Source of the DNA: Sphaerolaimus hirsutus
Taxonomy: Eukaryota; Nematoda; Chromadorea; Monhysterida; Sphaerolaimidae
Direction of reading: 5' to 3'
DNA: 64,000 bases
NCBI GenBank assembly: GCA_964036195.1
Contig: OZ038454.1
Span: 2,046,001 to 2,110,000 of the forward strand
The stretch's first letter is position 1. Each line of letters begins with the position of its first letter. This document shows positions 57,902 through 64,000 of this stretch, piece by piece. The notes under the pieces are model-generated. The model did no database searches. It was not told where the DNA came from and was given only the letters and a program-made list of their open reading frames with translations. The position numbers and the translations under genes were made by a program.

Positions 57902-59094
57902 TGTGATGAAGCCACCGAAGTCAGCGTCTTCTACCACCGAATCCGGCAACTCCAAGACCGTAGTGAGAAACGGCCTTTAGAGTGGTTGATTTCCCGTTGT
58001 AGCCGAACGTCCACTTGTCGACAGCCAAGTTGAGTTTATTTCGTAGTTGTGTGTTGAAAAGGGGTTTCGAATTGTTTCAGGTACTTTATTTCGATCAGAT
58101 ACAGCGTGTTACAAAAGCGCAAAGTCTAGCGAGCTTCCTAATCGAAGTTTCTATCGCTAGCTTATTTTTGTTCAGTAGCTTGGGGTCCGCAGACTGAAGT
58201 AAAAACCTCTAAAGTAGCTAAGACACGGAAATCATGTATAGAAAAACAGCTACAGTAATTTCCTAATACAAATACACAAATAAGTCACAAATGCAACAAA
58301 TAAACATATCTAGCCGAAACAGTTGCCTCATACTGCGCGGGCATACATTCAAATACTCATGGTAAAGAAATACCAGGTACAAATTGGGTTAATAGAAAAA
58401 CTATTAATCTTACGAGGCGCGAAGTCGGCAAACTCGGCCGATTTACTAATTTGCTTCAATTTGTCAGAAAACATTGACGCACATTGGAACTAATATAATA
58501 GGGTTTGGAAATTGTAAATAGTGGTGTAAATGTTCCTAATGACGTAAATAGAATAAGGTATATTCAACATAATAATAATAATCACTTCCTGGAAACGTAT
58601 GTTGAATAATCTAACAAAATTGGGACTTATTCGAGGTAAATAGGTATTGTAATTGAGCAGGGTCTATAATATATTCAGCTTGAGCAGGGTATTATAAATA
58701 ATATCAAAGTAAATATAATATAACTTATGAGCAGGGTTATAACAATTATGCCTACGCGAAGGGCTTCGTAAATACGTACAGTAAATACTAGTTGCACACA
58801 GGGCACTATTTCTCTATTAGGACGCTGGCCTAAGTAAATATGTAGCACATAAATATTTACAAGATTTGACTTTCCCAAATTGCAAGTAAACCATGTAAAT
58901 GTATATATAATAATAATCAGAAAATTACGGCGAGTTGAATGAGCCTAATTTCGTGTTAATACACCTAATAATAACTTATTTGACCTTTTAACCTAAATAT
59001 TCCACATAAACATATCAATGACTTATAGAACACTTTCCTAATCGAATATTCTCCATGGGTAAATAATATAGTGCAGGAAATACAATTTGTGTGG
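57902..59094 (-). repeat. 5' LTR of the BEL element (right on this strand), outer end truncated
   Basis: Matches 46632-47824 base for base except near 58159 (T for C) and 59044 (C for T). It stops at TTGTGTGG, where the left LTR continues for 71 more bases, so its outer end has been deleted. Confidence 0.88.
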
Positions 59095-59097
59095 CCT

Positions 59098-59728
59098 TAG
59101 AAATGTGGCCGATGGTAAAATTCAAATACAAAAAGACAAAACTAAGACCGAACTTGCAGAAGAATCCAGCTGCAAAAGTTTGGCATTTTTCGCCACCCTT
59201 TCAAGCGACACCCACCGGTTTTTTATGCTGAACGGTCCAAAAATCGGCTCCGCGCCCATTGACGCACCCCGCGACTCGAAACCCCTGGAAATTTTATATG
59301 CGGGTGAATTCGAGCTGAAATACGCGGACCTGATAGCGGACGGGCGCACAAAGGCCAAGGTCCGTAAGAACAGGGATTCTCTAATTTTAAAGATGATGCG
59401 TATCATCAACCTCCCCAATGTACGCATTATCATACACACCACATACCCTCAGGCGGACCCGAAAGCCATGCAGCGAAAGAACGCTCTGCGCAAGCACTCT
59501 GCATCGAACGCGAACACCAACGGCGCCAGCACCCACGGCGTCGGCACCAACGGCACCGGCACCACCGGCGTCGGCACCAACGGTGCCATTGCCAACGTGA
59601 AGACTGTGGTCGTCTCGTCCGAGGCGCCATGCCCTGCACCGAAAGACCCACGCCGCGGTGCCAGCCAGAGCCAAGGTGACTTGACTGAGGCAACGATTCA
59701 GTTTTGGAAAAAGTTCAAGGTGGCTTAA
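59098..59728 (+). CDS. Unknown ORF downstream of the BEL insertion, 3' part of a broken gene
   Basis: The open frame (RNVADGKIQIQKDKTKTE, then SCKSLAFFATLSSDTHRFFM, a lysine/arginine-rich middle KVRKNRDSLILKMMRIINLP) ends in about six NGTGTxGVGTNG-type repeats (Gly/Thr/Ala-rich) and a tail. It has no start of its own because the BEL element cuts it. AATAAA follows at 59765. It may be the last exon of the gene starting at 45854, a candidate accessory ORF1. No family recognised. Confidence 0.5.
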
Positions 59729-60946
59729 TACTTACCACTACCCCCATAAAACCCCAACCCCTTGAATAAAAAGTGTCCCACATGAACCACAGCATTCTAT
59801 TGCTTTTCTATCCCTCACATAATCATTTTCCATCGCCAAAAATACAAAGTGAAAAACCATCGAACCCTGCCATAAATCGACACTCTGCCCCAACCTTCAA
59901 CCTCACATTAAATACATATCCATAAAGTACCGTACCCCCTCAGAAACCTCTCCCCCCGCTGGACCATCATGGCAAACGGTGCGAGGACGCAGCAAAAACA
60001 AGCGACGGGCCAGTGCCGCGCCAGACACGCCGCGGTCAGGGGCCTACAAAGCGACTAACTGATTATACAGAGTTCATGTAACCCGCCCTAATAACTATTC
60101 ATGTTCATACTGCTTTTTTCAATGTAACATTTCGTAAGCATCACGCACTGTGGGGGGCACAGTGGTCTCTTGACCCGCATTTTTTACAGTCTCTTGTTCC
60201 GTCTCTTGATCCGCAAGTCTCGCCTACTCAATTTCTCACTCTCTTTTGTAAATCGCCAACTGTCATCACTCAATAAAAACCGCTATAAAACAATCGACAC
60301 TTCTGAAAAACTTTAAACAACACAATAATTCAACCAACACACTATATCAATTGCGCTACTCAACACCAAGATTAATTAGACCATAATTCAAGCACAAAAA
60401 ACCCACCTATCAAAGCCCAATTACACTCAATTTTAAAGCTTTTCACCCGAAAAAACAATGCCGTTATTGACAAAATCAATATCGGCACAGATAAAAGCAC
60501 AAATAGAAACACTACGCGAGCGTAGGAGCGGTAGCGCAGTGGTATGCGCTACAGAGTGATAAGCCGCAGCTCCTCTACGACAGTCGGCGATGATGACCAA
60601 AGAAATTTGGTAGTTCAAGCTCATCTGAAGAGTTATTTTGATAGTATTTCCGATTTTTGATGATAAATTGGCTGAGCTGACTTTTTCTAGTTCAGCCAAT
60701 TCATCTTTTTCACAAAACAACTGCTCAACAGCAAAGTAATCGATTATCAATGACAGCACACGTAACCACACACAGCGAACGTACCTCAGGTTCGAAACCC
60801 GCTGTCAAAAATCGAGACCACGCGCTTTTTGCATTAATTTTCAAAAAAACATCGACTACACAAAAAAACAATGTTTCGACACTAGAACAACATGCCTGCT
60901 TGACAAACAGGACACATTTCTATGCACCATATACCCCTTAGCACCT
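59729..60946 (+). other. Non-coding spacer between the two ORFs of the Penelope-like element
   Basis: Contains AATAAA at 59765-59770, 37 bases after the upstream stop, an AT-rich tract, and tRNA-like promoter boxes (see next entry). No other gene. Confidence 0.55.
60522..60805 (+). promoter_or_regulatory. tRNA-like A and B box motifs, split by about 245 bases
   Basis: TAGCGCAGTGG (60532-60542) fits the RNA polymerase III A box, within a plausible D-arm (GCGC AGTGGTAT GCGC) and a TGATAA anticodon-like loop. GGTTCGAAACC (60789-60799) fits the B box. Spacing is far too long for a normal tRNA, so this is either a tRNA-derived relic with an insert or an internal promoter. The insert has an AATTGGCTGA / TCAGCCAATT hairpin. 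Confidence 0.4.
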
Positions 60947-62782
60947 GTGACAAAACACAACACACAAAACACCCACCTTAAACACGTTTTTCACCTCGAA
61001 AAACACCAAACCAAACCCAACCCAACCCACACACAAACCATGAATTCAAGCACTTCAAGCAATAACACTCATGCTACCGCATCCGGGGTAACCGACGCAC
61101 TGAAACGCAGCATGAACATTGCCCACGTGCCCAAAATTCTCAACACTAATCCAACAGCCCTACTTAGGGCTACCCGGTCAGGTGAAAATGCATGGAAGTT
61201 GCATACAAGCAACGACCTACAAGTGGAATACGTCGAAACAAGCAATGGTGCCACACTAAATAAGTGCAAGTCCAACAGGTGCGCGGCTTGCACGCATCTA
61301 AGCAACAGTCGATTTTACACGTCCACAACCACAGGAGTAAAATTTATCCACCACACAAACCTAGGTTGTGAGACAACCAACGCCATCTACATGATGACCT
61401 GTGGCAGCTGTCAAATGCAATACGTGGGTGAAACAAAGCAAAAGGTGAAACAAAGGTTCATGCAGCATCTAGGACACATAAAAAAATCAGCCAAAGGAAT
61501 ACATATTGTAGACACACACTTCTACAGACATTTCGAGACGCACAAATGCGACCCCAGCAAAATTACACTAAATATACTGGAAAAAATCGAAGAGGGTGAA
61601 ATAGGTAAATACAAACCTCAAAGTTTCGCTGAAAGTGAAATGAGATACATAAATGCACTAATGACAGCCTACCCATTAGGAGGCAATAGCATAATTAAAG
61701 GCATTGGGAACATCACGGAAACAGACCTAGCTAATGAAAAATCAAGACTACCGTTCCTAAACTTCACACTGCCTAGACTCGGTGACAGAAAGAAAAAGAC
61801 ACATAGGCAAAGCAAAACATATTCTGGTCTCCACCCAGAAAATTCAGACACTAACAGAGAAATATATCAAAAATGCCTAAGAGCAAAAGAAAAACACACG
61901 GAAATGGCGATAAGGGAAACGCAACATAAAATGGAAAACAAAGAGATATCATGGGAAATGTATACAAAATATACAGCAATGCTCTGCGCCAAACGGCAAC
62001 GACATGCTACCCAAAAAACCAAACCAAAACACCCAAAGATATTCACCTATCACTACGACAACCCCTGCGACGCCAGCAACGGTCTCACAAAGTGTCTAAA
62101 AAGTGCAAACACAACGGCCCATCTACCAAACACGGTGAAAGAATGTCTCAATGATATTCTCATCTCAACAAGCTACGACACCCCGTTCGGGATACAAGCT
62201 TTCAACTACAACAAAACACTAAAGAAGCTAACATTAGAAGAATTCCACAACATAAGAAAAATACCCTGCGACTGCATACACAGTCCATACATCAACACAC
62301 ACCACAACCATGTGATAACAGGTGACTTAGGTATCTGTAAAAACAACGAACTAAAGGAAGTACTGAGCTATGGTGCAAATTACAGGCTACCAAGCCTCGC
62401 AAATAAAAACCACACCTACAAAAAAACTATGCACACATTAAGCGAAATACATACATACCTAATTACAAAACACCCAACAGAAAATACCACAATAGAAACC
62501 TGGTGGCAAAGGTCACAACAACTAATCGAAAAAAAGACAAAATTCTGTAAGCCCGTCAACACAAAAATATACAACAACGAGCAACTACAATACGCACTAA
62601 AAAAACTGCAACAGAAATACGTAATCGCCCCCATAGACAAGGCGGCTGCTACCTACGCTTTCATTTGCAAAAAAATTCTACATCGAACTAATAGCCAAAG
62701 AACTCGGCATAGACAACGGTGTTTTCGAACACAGCGGAAATCAAACCTACAAATATATTGGCACTGTAGAAGCAAAAGGTGA
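60947..62782 (+). pseudogene. Penelope-like ORF, N-terminal part: GIY-YIG endonuclease and CxC linker
   Basis: The first ATG of the frame is used; a second at 61040 (MNSSTSSNN) is also possible. A Cys-rich block CKSNRCAAC (about residue 108) leads into the GIY-YIG nuclease: AIYMMTCGSC, MQYVGETKQKVKQRFMQH with its conserved Arg, and HFYRHFETHKC, giving the Cys/His residues typical of Penelope nucleases. PCDC near residue 438 is the CxC motif. A conserved KYVIAPIDKAAATYAF block starts the reverse transcriptase. After an A7 run (62669-62675) the frame is off by one and the last 35 or so residues are nonsense. The coding potential continues in another frame (62832-63968 and upstream of it). Confidence 0.88.
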
Positions 62783-63968
62783 AGCCATTACAAAAACCTT
62801 ACAAGAATTAACAGAAAAACAACAAGGGGAAATGGACCGTTTCAGTGATACCTTCCCGGTAATATACGCCACCCCGAAGTTCCACAAAACACCTATAAAA
62901 TTCCGATTCATTGCCGGGAGCAAGTGCTCAAACATAAACAGTCTAGCGTGGGACTTACACAAAATCCTGCAGTACCTAACAACAAGACTCGAACAGTATT
63001 GCAAAGTAATAACAAAATGCAACGGAACAAATCGCTATTGGCTATGCAAAAACAGCATCAAAGTGGCCCAAAGCCTACAAAAGCAGCAAAAAATACACAG
63101 CATACACACATACGACTTTGCAAACATGTTCACCACCTTGCCACATCACCTGATAAAAACACACATAAAATTCTTAATGGATCTAATAATAAAAAACGGC
63201 AGTTTCCGCATACACAAAAAAACAGCAACACAAAATACATCCAATAAACACGGGAAAATTCTTCAAGTCACAGAAGCTGAAAACCTCCTAAACACAGTCC
63301 TCGACAACACATACGTAAAATTCTGTGGGGCGATATATAAACAGACACTGGGTATACCAATGGGCGGAAGCGCCTCAAGTGACATAGCAAACTTAACACT
63401 TGCAGGCATGGAATACAGATATCTAGGGGATAAAAACAACAACATAAAAGCCCGGACCTTACACAGGACAAAACGCTACGTTGATGACATACTAGTCATC
63501 AACAAATCAAACTTTTCCTCATTTTGCACCGAAATTTACGGAGCAGAACTAACCCTGGAACCAGATAACACAGAAAAAGGGTCCAAAGTCCACTTCCTCG
63601 ACTTGAACATGTCGATCGTCAACCAACGGCCACGGTTTGACCTGTGGAATAAAACAGATGATTATAACTTCCGCATCGTCAAAAACACACACGTTTCAAG
63701 CAACGTCCCCCCTGAGCTTGGATACAACACATTGTATTCACAGAGCAAACGTTATTTGGAAATATGTACTGAGCTAACAGACAGCTCTAACAGGATAGTG
63801 CTGCTGATGAAAAACCTAAGCTCAATGGAATTCGAAATAGATAGAATGTGCAACACATTGGCCAAACTTCTCATTAATTACCCCAACCTAGCAACAAAAC
63901 ACGGACTGTGCACACAGCGTGAAATTTGCATCTGGATTGACAACCTAAAAATTCACACCTTGCATTAG
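62677..63968 (+). pseudogene. Penelope-like ORF, C-terminal part: reverse transcriptase
   Basis: Same gene, shifted frame after the A run; the first in-frame ATG is 62832. Motifs in order: YATPKFHKTPIKFRFIAG (fingers), THYDF-like IHTYDFANMFTTLPH with the first catalytic Asp, IPMGGSASSDIANLTL, RYVDDIL with the two palm Asp residues, and FLDLNMSI. Ends at TAG, 8 bases before the repeated terminus. No in-frame TGA that would suggest selenocysteine, as some Naiads have, was seen. With an otherwise open frame, the element is probably young, or the extra A is a sequencing error. Confidence 0.9.
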
Positions 63969-63976
63969 ATATACCG

Positions 63977-64000
63977 GTAAACCGGGGATTGTACATTATT
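63977..64000 (+). repeat. Second copy of the Penelope-like 5' terminus
   Basis: Identical over 24 bases to 45412-45435. It marks either the start of a downstream pseudo-LTR or a tandem copy; the window ends here. Confidence 0.8.

Larger units (their letters stand above)
46632..59094 (-). mobile_element. BEL/Pao LTR retrotransposon with envelope-like region
   Basis: Two nearly identical LTRs surround an intact gag-pol-env frame. Minus-strand order: 5' LTR (59094-57902), tRNA-type primer site beginning TGGCGCAGCG, 1.2-kb leader, ORF, polypurine tract, 3' LTR. The outer 71 bases of the right LTR are missing, so flanking duplications are not seen. It interrupts the Penelope-like element. LTR divergence of about 0.2% means a very recent insertion. 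Confidence 0.93.
45411..64000 (+). mobile_element. Penelope-like retroelement, Naiad-type domain order, with nested BEL element
   Basis: The left border is fixed by the interrupted repeat. The first 24 bases after it, GTAAACCGGGGATTGTACAT plus TATT (45412-45435), recur at 63977-64000 just after the last stop, consistent with pseudo-LTRs or a tandem second copy. The coding order is GIY-YIG endonuclease, CxC motif, reverse transcriptase, as described for the Naiad clade of invertebrate Penelope-like elements. A spliced upstream ORF may also belong to it. Without the 12.5-kb BEL insertion it would be about 6.1 kb. Confidence 0.85.

Overview
This is nuclear DNA of an invertebrate animal; I cannot name the species. 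It shows spliced genes with GT-AG introns, AT-rich introns and spacers, a 200-base assembly gap, and wall-to-wall eukaryotic transposons. The most host-like coding material is a globin gene on the + strand. Two clear globin-fold exons lie at 43387-43702 and 44534-44738. A possible upstream exon (17676-17868 plus 18805-18943) has a phase that matches the first globin exon. If that link is right, most of the window is giant, transposon-filled introns of one globin gene.

Layout. (1) 811-17423 is a 16.6-kb DNA transposon of PIF/Harbinger type. It has terminal inverted repeats, a CAA target duplication confirmed by an unoccupied paralogous site at 35100-35477, and a seven-exon DDE transposase (minus strand). 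It also carries a large cargo gene of about 31 exons (plus strand, about 1,545 codons, no recognised family) and a small antisense coiled-coil gene inside one cargo intron. (2) 17.5-45.4 kb is a dense nest of non-autonomous elements. Among them are at least six hAT-like elements, five with perfect 8-bp target duplications and one with 7/8. Each has its own short tandem repeat in direct orientation at both ends. The region also holds a TIR-bounded element carrying a 167-bp satellite with 501-bp higher-order repeats, several fold-back elements, and three small TIR families. (3) 45411-64000 is a Penelope-like retroelement with N-terminal GIY-YIG endonuclease, CxC motif and C-terminal reverse transcriptase (the Naiad arrangement). 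It is bounded by a repeated 24-bp terminus and interrupted at 46632-59094 by a young BEL/Pao LTR retrotransposon (minus strand) with one 2,896-codon gag-pol-env frame.

How the parts relate. The elements are stacked, and the order of insertion can be read: the giant Harbinger sits inside a small TIR element; a hAT-like element sits inside another; a hAT-like element sits at the loop of a double fold-back; the BEL element sits inside the Penelope-like element, which sits inside a dispersed repeat. The main candidates for something undescribed are the cargo-bearing giant Harbinger and the polar-array hAT-like elements. All calls come from reading the sequence by eye; no database search was possible.
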